From Phascolarctobacterium sp. (lineage in GTDB: Bacteria; Bacillota; Negativicutes; Acidaminococcales; Acidaminococcaceae), in assembly GCA_017452325.1 (NCBI GenBank), contig JAFTMR010000050.1, positions 1 through 50,590 of the forward strand: DNA of 50,590 nt. Reading direction: 5' to 3'. The position numbers and the translations under genes are program-made. This document shows, one piece after another, positions 7,981 to 16,743 of this stretch. The notes under the pieces were generated by a model. That model saw only the letters and a program-made list of their open reading frames with translations, had not been told where the DNA came from and made no database searches. The stretch's first letter is position 1, and every line of letters begins with the position of its first letter.

Positions 7981-8060
7981 GTATGAGATTACACCGAAGC
8001 CCGAGAAAGATTTTAAGTACTGAAACGAAGTCAATAAATTTTGCTTGGGTTTTGTTTTTT
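7981..8060 (+). promoter_or_regulatory. Possible attenuator in the purE leader
   Basis: The roughly 110-nt leader can pair GCCCGAG (7999-8005) with CTTGGGT (8044-8050), with two G-U pairs, directly followed by TTTTGTTTTTT. This is terminator-like and would lie ahead of the purE ribosome site. I do not recognise any known purine-sensing riboswitch core here. Confidence 0.25.
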
Positions 8061-8089
8061 ACTTGGACAAAATATTCGGGAGGTTATTT

Positions 8090-8584
8090 ATGAAAGTTGC
8101 TATCATTATGGGCAGTAATTCTGATTGGCCCATCTTAGAACCTGCAGAAAAAACTTTGCTTGGTTTTGGTGTGGAGGTAGAAGTTGTTGTTGCTTCTGCT
8201 CATCGCACTCCTGATGTTGTACACGAATTTGCGGCAGGCGCTCGTGAACGTGGCGTTGAAGTTATCATTGCTGCGGCAGGTGCTGCTGCTCATTTAGGTG
8301 GCGTTATCGCTGCTTATACTACTGTGCCTGTAATTGGTATTCCCATTAATGCTACCCCGCTTAATGGTATGGATGCACTTTTGAGTTTTGTGCAAATGCC
8401 CGCAGGAATCCCCGTAGCAACCATGGCAATTAACGGGGCAAAAAATGCTGCCCTTTTTGCCGTACAAATTTTGGCAACCAAATATCCTGAATTAGTTGAT
8501 AAATTGGCGGCTGATCGCAAGAAGATGCAGGAAGAGGTTAAGGCTAAAGGCGAAAAGCTTGCTGCAATGCGTCAGGCACAATAA
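8090..8584 (+). CDS. purE: N5-carboxyaminoimidazole ribonucleotide mutase (PurE, class I)
   Basis: 164 residues from the ATG at 8090 (Shine-Dalgarno GGGAGGT), the usual size of class I PurE, which converts N5-CAIR to CAIR in purine synthesis. GSNSDWP, the catalytic SAHRTP and VQMPAGIPV are all present. The conserved AAHLPG appears as AAHLGG, with Gly for Pro; the catalytic His is kept. The partner PurK is not in the window. First gene of the purine operon, 29 bp before purF. Confidence 0.94.
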   Translation: MKVAIIMGSNSDWPILEPAEKTLLGFGVEVEVVVASAHRTPDVVHEFAAGARERGVEVIIAAAGAAAHLGGVIAAYTTVPVIGIPINATPLNGMDALLSFVQMPAGIPVATMAINGAKNAALFAVQILATKYPELVDKLAADRKKMQEEVKAKGEKLAAMRQAQ

Positions 8585-8613
8585 GCCACATAATGAGAAA
8601 GAGGGGAATTATT

Positions 8614-10050
8614 GTGGAAAACTTCTTTGAAGATGACAAACTGCACGAAGAATGTGGTGTGTTTGGTATTTATACTCATAATGAAGATGTAGCACTCAAT
8701 ACTTATTGGGGACTTTTTGCTTTGCAGCATCGTGGTCAAGAAAGCTGCGGTATTGCTGTTGCAGATGGTCAGCACATGAAAATTAAAAAGGGTATGGGTC
8801 TTTTGACAGATGTTTTCAAAGACGGCGTTGGCGAAATGCCGGGTTACGCTGCTATTGGTCATGTGCGCTACTCTACTACCGGTTTTAATATGGCGTTCAA
8901 TACCCAACCGTTGAAAGTATTTTTTGATGGTGGTCATTTGGCACTGAGCCATAACGGCAGCATTACCAATGCAGGTGCTTTGCGTAAGGAGCTGGCGGCT
9001 GAAGGGGTTATTTTCCAAACCACTGTTGATACCGAAGTGGTATTGAGTATGCTTGCCCGTAGCCGTAAGGAAAATATAGAAGACCGTTTTGCAGAAGCAT
9101 TGAATAGACTGAAAGGTGCTTTTGCAATTTTGATTATGACTAATGATAAAATTATTGCTGCTCGTGACCGTTTTGGCTTCCGTCCTTTGTGCCTTGGCAA
9201 ATTGGAAAGCGGCGGTTGGTGCGTTGCATCTGAGTCCTGCGCTTTCGACTTGGTAGGTGCGGAGCTGGTACGCGACATTAAACCGGGCGAAATGGTTATC
9301 ATCGACAGTGAGGCTTCCGAGCCCCGCAGCATGATGTGGGCTGATAGTATCCCTGAACATAGAGCACATTGTATTTTTGAATATGTATATTTCGCGCGTA
9401 ACGATAGTAAAATTGATAATCAAGATGTTTACGAAGCACGCTTGCAACTGGGACGCGAGCTGGCTAAAGAAACAAAGGACTTGAATCCTGACGTAATCAT
9501 CTCTGCTCCGGATAGTGGTACTCCGGCGGCGATTGGTTATTCTTTGGAATCCGGCGTTCCCTTTATGGAAGGCTTGACCAAGAATCGTTATGTTGGCCGT
9601 ACTTTTATTAAGCCTACCCAAAAGCAACGTTTGGATGCGGTACGCTTGAAGCTGAACCCGGTGCGTAGTGTAGTTGCAGGCAAATCCGTTGTAATTGTTG
9701 ACGACTCCATCGTGCGTGGTACTACCAGTGGTAAGGTAATCAAGCTGCTTAAAGACGCAGGTGCGCGTGAAGTTCACGTTTGTATTTCCTCTCCGCCGGT
9801 AACTGATTCCTGCTATTATGGTATCGATACTGCGGAACGTAAGGATTTGATTGCTACCCGTTGTACCATCGAAGAAATTTGTCGTTTCATTGGTGCAGAC
9901 AGCTTGCACTATGTTTCTATGGAAGGCATGAAACGTGCCATCAGTTCCATTAATCCTGATGATTTATGCTGTGCTTGCTTTAGCGCAGGTTATCCTGATA
10001 ATGCTGACGAAGTAGTTAAAGTAGAACCCACATCTCTCGCAAGAAAATAG
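8614..10050 (+). CDS. purF: Amidophosphoribosyltransferase (PurF)
   Basis: First committed enzyme of purine synthesis: PRPP plus glutamine to phosphoribosylamine. I chose the GTG at 8614 because GAGGGG ends 7 nt before it; an ATG at 8593 would add seven residues ahead of a poor ribosome site. From GTG there are 478 residues with a 13-residue propeptide before the nucleophile (EECGVFGIY, Cys14), as in the Bacillus subtilis enzyme. The PRPP-binding loop reads VIVDDSIVRGTTSG. Cysteines at HCIFEY, DSCYYG and CCACF match the positions of the 4Fe-4S ligands of the Bacillus type, so an oxygen-sensitive cluster is expected. Followed by purM after 9 bp. Confidence 0.95.
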   Translation: MENFFEDDKLHEECGVFGIYTHNEDVALNTYWGLFALQHRGQESCGIAVADGQHMKIKKGMGLLTDVFKDGVGEMPGYAAIGHVRYSTTGFNMAFNTQPLKVFFDGGHLALSHNGSITNAGALRKELAAEGVIFQTTVDTEVVLSMLARSRKENIEDRFAEALNRLKGAFAILIMTNDKIIAARDRFGFRPLCLGKLESGGWCVASESCAFDLVGAELVRDIKPGEMVIIDSEASEPRSMMWADSIPEHRAHCIFEYVYFARNDSKIDNQDVYEARLQLGRELAKETKDLNPDVIISAPDSGTPAAIGYSLESGVPFMEGLTKNRYVGRTFIKPTQKQRLDAVRLKLNPVRSVVAGKSVVIVDDSIVRGTTSGKVIKLLKDAGAREVHVCISSPPVTDSCYYGIDTAERKDLIATRCTIEEICRFIGADSLHYVSMEGMKRAISSINPDDLCCACFSAGYPDNADEVVKVEPTSLARK

Positions 10051-10059
10051 GAGGAAGAC

Positions 10060-11121
10060 ATGAGCGAAGAAAAGAAACAACTTACCTATGCTGATGCCGG
10101 CGTTGACATTGACGCAGGCAATAAAGCAGTAGAATTGATGAAAGACAGCGTACGCGCTACCTATCGTCCCGAAGTTATTGGCGACTTGGGCGGTTTTGGC
10201 GGCTTGTTTGCTTTGAATATTGCTAAATACAAAGAACCCATTTTGGTTTCCGGTACTGACGGCGTTGGCACCAAACTGAAATTGGCTTTTATGGCTGATA
10301 AGCACAATACCATTGGTCAAGACGCAGTTGCAATGTGCGTTAACGACATTTTGGTTCAAGGTGCGGAGCCCCTGTTCTTCCTTGACTATATTGCAGTAGA
10401 TAAGGTTGATTCTCAAAAGGTTGCCAACATTGTTAAAGGTGTTGCTGACGCTTGTAAAGAATCCGGCTGTGCCTTGATTGGCGGCGAAACTGCGGAAATG
10501 GCAGGCTTCTATGCTAAAGGCGAATATGACATTGCAGGCTTCTGCGTTGGTGTTGTAGATAAAAGCAAAATGATTACCGGCGAAAAGGTAAAACCCGGCG
10601 ACGTGCTTTTGGGCTTGCCTTCCAGTGGTGTGCATTCCAATGGCTATTCCTTGGTACGCAAAATCTGCTTTGAAGCAATGGGCTTTGATATGAATACTGA
10701 AATTCCTGAATTTGGCTGTACTTTGGGCGAAAAACTTTTGACTCCCACCCGCTTGTATCCCAAATCCTGCCTGCCCTTGATTGAAAAATTTGATATTCAT
10801 GGCATGGTTCACATTACCGGTGGTGGTTTCTACGAGAACGTTCCCCGTATTCTGCCGGAAGATTGCGATGCAGAAGTTAACGCTGAAAGCTGGGAAGTTC
10901 CCGTTGTATTTAAAAAATTGCAAGAATGGGGCAATGTTCCCTGGAAAGAAATGTACCGCACCTTTAACATGGGCGTAGGTATGGTTTTGGTTATTGACGC
11001 TGCTGAAGCTGACGCTGTTCGTGAACACCTGCGTGCTGCAGGCGAAGAGTTCTTCGAGCTGGGCAAGGTTGTTCCCGGTAGCAAAAAGACCGTCATGAAA
11101 GGCGGCGTGTTCAGTGAATAA
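10060..11121 (+). CDS. purM: Phosphoribosylformylglycinamidine cyclo-ligase (AIR synthetase, PurM)
   Basis: 353 residues, typical length. Closes the imidazole ring to give AIR with ATP. The N-terminus (LTYADAGVDIDAGN) and the GLFAL...VSGTDGVGTKLKLA segment are diagnostic for PurM, as is the catalytic-site wording CVNDILVQGAEPLFFLDYIA. The GGGFYENVPRILP motif is near residue 250. A good ribosome site (AGGAGGAAG) precedes the ATG. Its stop overlaps the purN start by 8 bp, so the two are coupled. Confidence 0.96.
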   Translation: MSEEKKQLTYADAGVDIDAGNKAVELMKDSVRATYRPEVIGDLGGFGGLFALNIAKYKEPILVSGTDGVGTKLKLAFMADKHNTIGQDAVAMCVNDILVQGAEPLFFLDYIAVDKVDSQKVANIVKGVADACKESGCALIGGETAEMAGFYAKGEYDIAGFCVGVVDKSKMITGEKVKPGDVLLGLPSSGVHSNGYSLVRKICFEAMGFDMNTEIPEFGCTLGEKLLTPTRLYPKSCLPLIEKFDIHGMVHITGGGFYENVPRILPEDCDAEVNAESWEVPVVFKKLQEWGNVPWKEMYRTFNMGVGMVLVIDAAEADAVREHLRAAGEEFFELGKVVPGSKKTVMKGGVFSE

Positions 11122-11725
11122 TCGTAAAGCTGGCGTATTAGTTAGTGGTCGTGGCAGTAATCTGCAAGCCATCTTGGATAGAATTGCTGACGGCTACCTG
11201 CCTTTGGAAATTAGCGTGGTAATCAGTGACAAGGCTGATGCTTACGCCTTGGAGCGCGCTGCAAATGTCGGTATCAAAACTGTAGTTGTGGCTCGTAAGG
11301 AATGTGCTTCCAAAGAAGAATTTGAGGAAAAAATCCACGCTGCTTTGGTTGAAGCTGGCTGTGAGCTTGTAATTTTGGCAGGCTTCATGCGTATTTTGAG
11401 CGGCAGCTTCGTTAGCAAGTGGCAACATAAAATTATTAACATTCATCCTGCGCTTTTGCCCAGCTTCCCCGGTCTGGACGGACAAGGTCAGGCTTTGGAC
11501 TACGGTGTGAAGTTTACCGGCTGCACCGTACATTTTGTGGATGAAGGTACCGATACAGGTCCCATCATTTTGCAAAAGGTTGTACCCGTTCTGGATGATG
11601 ATACTCACGATACCTTGGCGGCTCGCATTTTGGAGCAGGAGCATAAGGCAATGCCTGAAGCACTCAAACTTTGGGCGGAGGGTAAACTTGTCATCGAAGG
11701 TAGAAAAGTAAAAAAATTGTTATAA
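11114..11725 (+). CDS. purN: Phosphoribosylglycinamide formyltransferase (PurN)
   Basis: 203 residues from a GTG overlapping the end of purM. Transfers a formyl group from 10-formyl-THF to GAR. LVSGRGSNLQA marks the substrate loop, and the catalytic Asn-His-Asp are visible in INIHPALLPSFPG and DEGTDTGPII. The last codons (K-L-L-stop) lie inside the left end of a 119-bp foldback element, so the C-terminus is partly supplied by that element. The loop normally written PGxxAxxQA is FPGLDGQGQA here. Confidence 0.95.
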   Translation: MNNRKAGVLVSGRGSNLQAILDRIADGYLPLEISVVISDKADAYALERAANVGIKTVVVARKECASKEEFEEKIHAALVEAGCELVILAGFMRILSGSFVSKWQHKIINIHPALLPSFPGLDGQGQALDYGVKFTGCTVHFVDEGTDTGPIILQKVVPVLDDDTHDTLAARILEQEHKAMPEALKLWAEGKLVIEGRKVKKLL

Positions 11726-11832
11726 GCACCGTTATGCTTTGTCGCAATTCATTCGCTTGCTCGACGTACTACCAGTACGCCGTCGCTTCACGAATTTCAT
11801 TGCTTCGCGCCTTCCGGCACTTCTAACAATTT
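11714..11832 (+). repeat. 119-bp foldback element, copy 1
   Basis: An imperfect palindrome filling the purN-purH gap. The outer arms (11713-11731 with 11815-11833) pair at 16 of 19 positions. The inner part is also self-complementary around GTACTACCAGTAC. A second copy lies in opposite orientation at 16605-16723, about 8 differences in 119 by my count, with the 87-bp core differing at only three bases in the apical loop. Confidence 0.8.
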
Positions 11833-11863
11833 TGTATGCATATATTGAAGGAGAGGATTTGTT

Positions 11864-12454
11864 ATGAAAATAAAGAGAGCCTTACTGAGCGTATCCGATA
11901 AAACCGGCATTGTAGAATTAGCTCGTTTCCTGAGCGAAAACGGCGTAGAAATTATTTCCACCGGCGGTACCATGAATGCTATTAAAGAAGCAGGCATCCC
12001 TGTAACCTACGTTAGCGATGTTACCGGTTTCCCTGAAATTATGGACGGTCGCGTAAAAACCTTGAATCCTAAAATTCATGGCGCAATCCTGGCAGTCCGC
12101 AGCAATCCGGAACACATGGCTGCTTTGGAAAAACACGACATTACTCCCATCGACTTGGTTGTAGTAAACCTCTATCCCTTCCGCGAAACCGTTGCTAAAC
12201 CGGGCGTAACCGAAGCTGAAGCTATTGAAAATATTGATATCGGTGGTCCTGCAATGGTACGTGCTTCCGCTAAAAACTTTAAAGATGTTGTTATCGTAAC
12301 CTATCCTTCCCGTTACGAAGGCTTGATGGCAATGCTGAAAGAAACCGGCGACGTTGACGCTCGCACCCGTAAGGAGCTTGCGTTGGAAGCTTTTACTCAC
12401 ACCGCAGAATACGATGCTATGATTAGCGATTACCTTAAAAAAGTTCTTGCTTGA
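11864..12454 (+). CDS. purH: IMP cyclohydrolase domain of PurH, free-standing
   Basis: 196 residues only, against about 510 for bifunctional PurH. The whole match is the N-terminal IMP cyclohydrolase domain (MGS-like fold), which closes FAICAR to IMP. Diagnostic strings are [42 protein letters not shown], and [17 protein letters not shown]. The protein stops right at the natural linker ([15 protein letters not shown]), and no trace of the AICAR transformylase domain is present before purD. Ribosome site GGAGAGG. A 152-bp foldback element follows 6 bp after the stop. A separate transformylase, or PurP, must be encoded elsewhere if the pathway is complete. Confidence 0.93.
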   Translation: MKIKRALLSVSDKTGIVELARFLSENGVEIISTGGTMNAIKEAGIPVTYVSDVTGFPEIMDGRVKTLNPKIHGAILAVRSNPEHMAALEKHDITPIDLVVVNLYPFRETVAKPGVTEAEAIENIDIGGPAMVRASAKNFKDVVIVTYPSRYEGLMAMLKETGDVDARTRKELALEAFTHTAEYDAMISDYLKKVLA

Positions 12455-12460
12455 TTAATA

Positions 12461-12612
12461 TAAATGTTATTTGTTGCTTTCGCTTAGGATGAAAATTTAA
12501 CGCGACTTTTGGCTGAAAGTGATATGGCTCACTCCATCATCGCTCGCCTTATATCACTTTCTTCCCCATCGTCGCTATTTTCATATTCGCTCCAGCATAC
12601 AAATAACACTTA
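12461..12612 (+). repeat. 152-bp imperfect foldback element between purH and purD
   Basis: The two arms of about 65 nt are imperfect reverse complements. Outer ends TAAATGTTATTTGT (12461) and ACAAATAACACTTA (12599) pair with one wobble, and the apical arms GAAAGTGATAT and ATATCACTTTC are perfect. Loop near 12526-12549. It is the same kind of object as the elements at 11714 and 20661 but a different sequence. Confidence 0.6.
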
Positions 12613-12636
12613 CTGAAATTATGAGAGGTGAATTTA

Positions 12637-13914
12637 ATGAAAATATTGCTAATCGGTGGCGGTGGTCGCGAACACGCACTGGCGTGGAAGCTGGCACAAA
12701 GCCCTAAAGTAGAAAGAATTTTTTCGGCGCCGGGTAACCCCGGTATCGCAGAACTCCCCAAATGCGAATGTATTGCTTTAAGTTTAGATGATTTGGAAAA
12801 AGTGGCTGACTACGCAGAAGACAATGGTATTGATTTGACTGTTGTTGGCCCGGAAGCTACTTTGGTAGCAGGCATTGCTGATGTTTTCAAACGTCGTGGC
12901 TTGCCCGTCTTTGGTCCTTCCAAGGCTGCTGCTCAACTGGAAGGCTCCAAGGCCTTTTCTAAAGAATTGATGGCGAAGTACGATATTCCCACTGCTTTCT
13001 TCAAAGTTTGCGAAGATATCGAAACTGCCAAAGCTTATGTTGAAGAGAAGGGCGCTCCCATCGTAGTTAAAGCTGATGGCTTGGCTGCTGGCAAAGGTGT
13101 TGTAGTTGCCATGACCAAGGAAGAAGCCTTGGAAGCTATTGACGACATGATGGCTGACCAAAAATTTGGGAACGCAGGCGCTCGCGTTGTTTTGGAAGAA
13201 TTCATGGAAGGTGAAGAAGCATCCCTGCTGGCTTTCACCGACGGCAAAACCGTTGTTCCCATGATTGCTGCCCAAGACCACAAACGCATCTTTGATAATG
13301 ACGAAGGTCCTAACACCGGTGGTATGGGGACTTACGCTCCCGCTCCTGTTATGACTGACGTGTTGCGCTTGAAAGCAACCGAAAGAGTTTTGAAACCTGT
13401 TGTTGCTGCCATGGCGCAGGAAGGTACTCCGTATCAAGGATGCCTCTATGCCGGTTTGATGATTAACGGCGACAGCGTAAAGGTTGTAGAATTTAACTGC
13501 CGCTTTGGCGACCCGGAAACCCAAGTTATCCTGCCCTTGCTGGATGGCGATTTAGCAGAAATCATGTTGGCTTGTGCAACCGGTACTCTGGAGGAGGTGG
13601 AAGTTGCTTGGCACGACCAAGCTGCTGTTTGCGTGGTAATGGCTTCCGGTGGTTATCCCGGCAGCTATGAAAACGGCAAGGAGATTACCGGCTTGGCAGA
13701 TGCTAACGCAGACGAAGCTACTGTTGTGTTCCACGCAGGTACTAAATTGGTAGATGGCAAGATTGTAACTGCCGGTGGACGTGTGCTGGGTGTTACTTCC
13801 GTAGATAAGAATATCCGCGATGCTCGTGACCGCGCTTATGCTGCTGTAGAAAAAATCAAATTTGATGAAGTTTTTTATAGAAAAGATATTGCGTGGAGAG
13901 CTTTAAAGAGATAG
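12637..13914 (+). CDS. purD: Phosphoribosylamine-glycine ligase (GARS, PurD)
   Basis: 425 residues from the ATG at 12637 (GAGAGGTG upstream). Joins phosphoribosylamine and glycine with ATP; ATP-grasp fold. N-terminal ILLIGGGGREHALAWKL, the ATP-grasp loop APIVKADGLAAGKGVVVA, DHKRIFDNDEGPNTGGMG, and VVEFNCRFGDPE are all textbook PurD. The order is biochemically upstream of purN, though placed downstream in the operon. guaB follows after 42 bp. Confidence 0.96.
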   Translation: MKILLIGGGGREHALAWKLAQSPKVERIFSAPGNPGIAELPKCECIALSLDDLEKVADYAEDNGIDLTVVGPEATLVAGIADVFKRRGLPVFGPSKAAAQLEGSKAFSKELMAKYDIPTAFFKVCEDIETAKAYVEEKGAPIVVKADGLAAGKGVVVAMTKEEALEAIDDMMADQKFGNAGARVVLEEFMEGEEASLLAFTDGKTVVPMIAAQDHKRIFDNDEGPNTGGMGTYAPAPVMTDVLRLKATERVLKPVVAAMAQEGTPYQGCLYAGLMINGDSVKVVEFNCRFGDPETQVILPLLDGDLAEIMLACATGTLEEVEVAWHDQAAVCVVMASGGYPGSYENGKEITGLADANADEATVVFHAGTKLVDGKIVTAGGRVLGVTSVDKNIRDARDRAYAAVEKIKFDEVFYRKDIAWRALKR

Positions 13915-13956
13915 AATATATAAAATATAAAAAATTAAGTAAAGGATGATGAGACG

Positions 13957-15468
13957 ATGGCTTTTTATTATGATGAGCCGGCACATACTTTTAGTGAGTA
14001 TCTTTTAGTGCCCGGTTATTCTTCTGAAAAATGCATTCCCACTAATGTTGATTTACGCACTCCGCTGGTAAAATTCAAAAAAGGTGAACAATCTGCCATT
14101 ACCATGAACATCCCCATGGTATCTGCAATCATGCAATCTGTTTCCGGTGAGAAACTTGCTGTTGCTCTTTCCAAAGAAGGTGGCATTTCTTTCATCTACG
14201 GTTCTCAAACCATCGAAGACGAAGCTGCAATGGTTGCTCGTGTTAAAGGCCATCGCGCAGGTTTCGTAAGCAGCGATTCCAATATCCGTCCTGACAGCAC
14301 TTTGGCTGATATCCTCGCTTTGAAGGAACGCACCGGTCATTCCACTGTTGCTGTTACCTCCGATGGTACCGTTAACGGTAAACTGGAAGGTATCGTTACC
14401 AGTCGTGACTACCGTCCCAGCCGTATGGACCACAACACCAAAGTTAGAGAATTTATGACTCCCATTGAAAAAATGGTTGTAGCAGGCAAAGACACCACTC
14501 TGCAAGAAGCTAACGACATTATTTGGGAACATAAATTGAACACCCTGCCCATCATCGACGACGAAGGTCGCTTGATGTACATGGTATTCCGTAAAGATTA
14601 CCTGACCCATAAAGAATATCCCTTGGAATTGTTGGATGACCAAAAACGTCATATCGTAGGTGCTGGTATCAACACCCGCGACTATGCTGAACGTGTACCC
14701 GCTTTGGTTGAAGCTGGTTGCGACGTACTGTGCATTGACTCCTCCGAAGGCTTCAGCGCTTGGCAAAAAATTACTTTGGACTGGATTCGCGAACACTATG
14801 GCGACACCGTTAAAGTTGGTGCAGGCAACGTAGTTGACCGCGAAGGCTTCCGCTTCTTGGCAGACGCTGGCGCAGACTTTATTAAAGTTGGTATTGGCGG
14901 CGGCTCCATCTGTATTACTCGCGAACAAAAAGGTATCGGTCGTGGTCAGGCAACTGCTTTGATTGAAGTTGCTAAGGCTCGCGACGAATACTTCGAAGAA
15001 ACCGGTGTTTATGTACCTATCTGCTCTGACGGCGGTATCGTATATGACTACCATATGACCTTGGCTCTCGCAATGGGCGCTGACTTCCTGATGCTTGGCC
15101 GTTATTTCGCTCGCTTTGACGAAAGCCCGACCAAAAAAGTTAACATCAACGGTAACTATATGAAAGAATACTGGGGCGAAGGTTCCAGCCGTGCTCGTAA
15201 CTGGCAACGTTATGACATGGGTGGTGCTTCCAAGCTTTCCTTCGAAGAAGGCGTTGACTCCTATGTTCCTTATGCAGGCAGCCTGATAGACAATGTTAAC
15301 CTGACCTTGAGCAAAGTTCGCTCCACCATGTGCAACTGCGGTGCTCTGAGCATTCCTGAACTCCAAGAAAAAGCTAAGATCACTTTGATTTCTGCAACCT
15401 CCTTGGTTGAAGGCGGTGCACATGACGTAGTTGTAAAAGATAATCTGAACAACGATTTTCCCCGCTAA
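13957..15468 (+). CDS. guaB: IMP dehydrogenase, Tritrichomonas foetus-like type
   Basis: 503 residues. Oxidises IMP to XMP with NAD, the first step towards GMP. A (beta/alpha)8 barrel with an inserted CBS-like region (about 95-220). The catalytic loop reads [17 protein letters not shown] with Cys319, instead of the GPGSICTTR of ordinary bacterial GuaB; the flap has [13 protein letters not shown]. The length, the N-terminus ([17 protein letters not shown]) and Cys319 all match what I remember of the well-studied enzyme of the protozoan T. foetus, which was proposed to be of bacterial origin. The gene follows purD with a good ribosome site and ends in a strong terminator, so it closes the operon. 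Confidence 0.93.
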   Translation: MAFYYDEPAHTFSEYLLVPGYSSEKCIPTNVDLRTPLVKFKKGEQSAITMNIPMVSAIMQSVSGEKLAVALSKEGGISFIYGSQTIEDEAAMVARVKGHRAGFVSSDSNIRPDSTLADILALKERTGHSTVAVTSDGTVNGKLEGIVTSRDYRPSRMDHNTKVREFMTPIEKMVVAGKDTTLQEANDIIWEHKLNTLPIIDDEGRLMYMVFRKDYLTHKEYPLELLDDQKRHIVGAGINTRDYAERVPALVEAGCDVLCIDSSEGFSAWQKITLDWIREHYGDTVKVGAGNVVDREGFRFLADAGADFIKVGIGGGSICITREQKGIGRGQATALIEVAKARDEYFEETGVYVPICSDGGIVYDYHMTLALAMGADFLMLGRYFARFDESPTKKVNINGNYMKEYWGEGSSRARNWQRYDMGGASKLSFEEGVDSYVPYAGSLIDNVNLTLSKVRSTMCNCGALSIPELQEKAKITLISATSLVEGGAHDVVVKDNLNNDFPR

Positions 15469-15490
15469 TTAAAGGCTAATCCTTAAAATG

Positions 15491-15525
15491 AACACCTCGT
15501 TACTGAAAAGGTAACGAGGTGTTTT
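15491..15525 (+). terminator. Terminator of the purine operon
   Basis: Perfect 13-bp stem (15491-15503 with 15511-15523), 7-nt loop, then TTTT-G. It ends the purE-guaB transcription unit. Confidence 0.88.
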
Positions 15526-15690
15526 GTGGTGTTGCGTAAGAAACAGAGTAGCTGTACCGGAGATGGAATAATGTAATTTTTCTGATATGTATACATAATA
15601 AATTCCTGTACAATATTGATTTTTTGCGTTCATTATAGTAAAGTATTAAGTAATTTATAAGTTATTTACACAGGGAAAGGTGTGTTATTT

Positions 15691-16533
15691 ATGAACTTGA
15701 AAAAAATGTTGAAATTTGCTGCTTGCGGCGCAATGATTGCTGCTGTTGCTCTGGCTGCTGGTTGCGGTGGCGGCGAAAAGAAAGCTGACCAAAAAGTTTT
15801 GAAAGTTGGTATGGAATGTGCATACGCTCCTTACAACTGGTCCCAAACCTCTGCTGATGGTGGCGCTGTACAAATTGCTGGCTCCAAAGAATTCGCTTAT
15901 GGCTATGACGTAATCATCGCTAAAAAATTGGCTGATTCCATGGGCGCTAAACTTGAAGTACACAAAATTGAATGGGATGGTCTGCCCCCTGCAGTAGTAT
16001 CCGGCAAAATCGATGCTGCTATCGCTGGTATGTCCATTACTTCCAAACGTAAAGAAACCGTTGACTTCACCCTGCCGTACTACTATGCTGACGTAGTTGC
16101 TCTCGTTAAAAAAGGCACTCCGCAAGCTGAAGCTAAAAGCGTTGCTGATTTGAAAGGTGCTACTGCTACTTCTCAAATCAATACCATCTGGTACGATCAA
16201 ATCGACCAAGTTCCCGAAGTTAACAAATTGCCTGCTATCGACAACGTTCCCGGTATGATCGTTGCTCTGAAATCCGGCAAAGCTAACTTGATTGTAACTG
16301 ACATCCCGACTGCAAAAGCTGCTGAATTCGCTAACCCCGAATTGACCATGCTTACCTTCGCCGAAGGCAAAGGCTTCCAAACTTCTCCGGAAGATGTTGA
16401 AATCGGTATCGCAGTTAAAAAAGGCAACAAAGAATTGGTTGACGCTATGAACAAAGTTCTGGGCAGCATGACTAAAGCTGACCACGACAAAATCATGGCA
16501 GAAGCTATCAAAAAACAACCTTTGGCTCAATAA
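15691..16533 (+). CDS. Polar amino-acid ABC transporter, substrate-binding lipoprotein
   Basis: 280 residues, family SBP_bac_3. Signal peptide with lipobox LAAGC (Cys about residue 25) then GGGEKKADQ, so it is a lipoprotein outside the cytoplasmic membrane. Typical wording: GYDVIIAKKLADSMGAKLE, SGKIDAAIAGMSIT, RKETVDFTLPYYY. The ligand cannot be read; the polar amino-acid class is clear. I chose the ATG at 15691 over the GTG at 15682, which overlaps the ribosome site. The permease and ATPase genes follow, but a terminator and a foldback element lie between, so the binding protein is probably made in excess. Confidence 0.9.
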   Translation: MNLKKMLKFAACGAMIAAVALAAGCGGGEKKADQKVLKVGMECAYAPYNWSQTSADGGAVQIAGSKEFAYGYDVIIAKKLADSMGAKLEVHKIEWDGLPPAVVSGKIDAAIAGMSITSKRKETVDFTLPYYYADVVALVKKGTPQAEAKSVADLKGATATSQINTIWYDQIDQVPEVNKLPAIDNVPGMIVALKSGKANLIVTDIPTAKAAEFANPELTMLTFAEGKGFQTSPEDVEIGIAVKKGNKELVDAMNKVLGSMTKADHDKIMAEAIKKQPLAQ

Positions 16534-16553
16534 TCTGATACAGATTTAATTAT

Positions 16554-16580
16554 AGGGCGGCGAAATCGTCGCCCTTTTTT
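16554..16580 (+). terminator. Terminator after the binding-protein gene
   Basis: 9-bp stem with one G-U pair (16554-16562 with 16567-16575), AAAT loop, then TTTTT. It separates the binding protein gene from its permease. Confidence 0.85.
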
Positions 16581-16604
16581 CCTATTATAATAATGTTACT
16601 AAAG

Positions 16605-16723
16605 AAATTGGTAGAAGTATCGGAAGGCGCGAAGCAATGAAATTCGTGAAGCGACGGCGTACTAATGGTACGTCGAGCAAGCGAATGAATTGCGACAAAG
16701 CATAACGATGCTTATAGCAATTT
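16605..16723 (-). repeat. 119-bp foldback element, copy 2
   Basis: Reverse complement of the element at 11714-11832, with about 8 base differences, three of them in the apical loop. Outer arms 16605-16622 and 16706-16723 pair at 15-16 of 18. It ends 4 bp before the Shine-Dalgarno of the permease gene. Confidence 0.8.
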
Positions 16724-16743
16724 CGCTAGAAAGGGTTTTAAAA

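Noticed and set aside
7980-8089. Purine, THF or PRPP riboswitch in the purE leader
   Set aside because: None of the conserved cores I know for these classes is visible.
8572-9909. 445-residue ORF on the minus strand opposite purF
   Set aside because: It is an antisense shadow of purF; the + frame has full enzyme motifs and the minus product is rich in unusual Phe, Asn and Gln without any domain.
14053-15423. 456-residue minus-strand ORF opposite guaB
   Set aside because: Antisense shadow of a highly conserved gene with strong codon bias; no ribosome site or recognisable motif.
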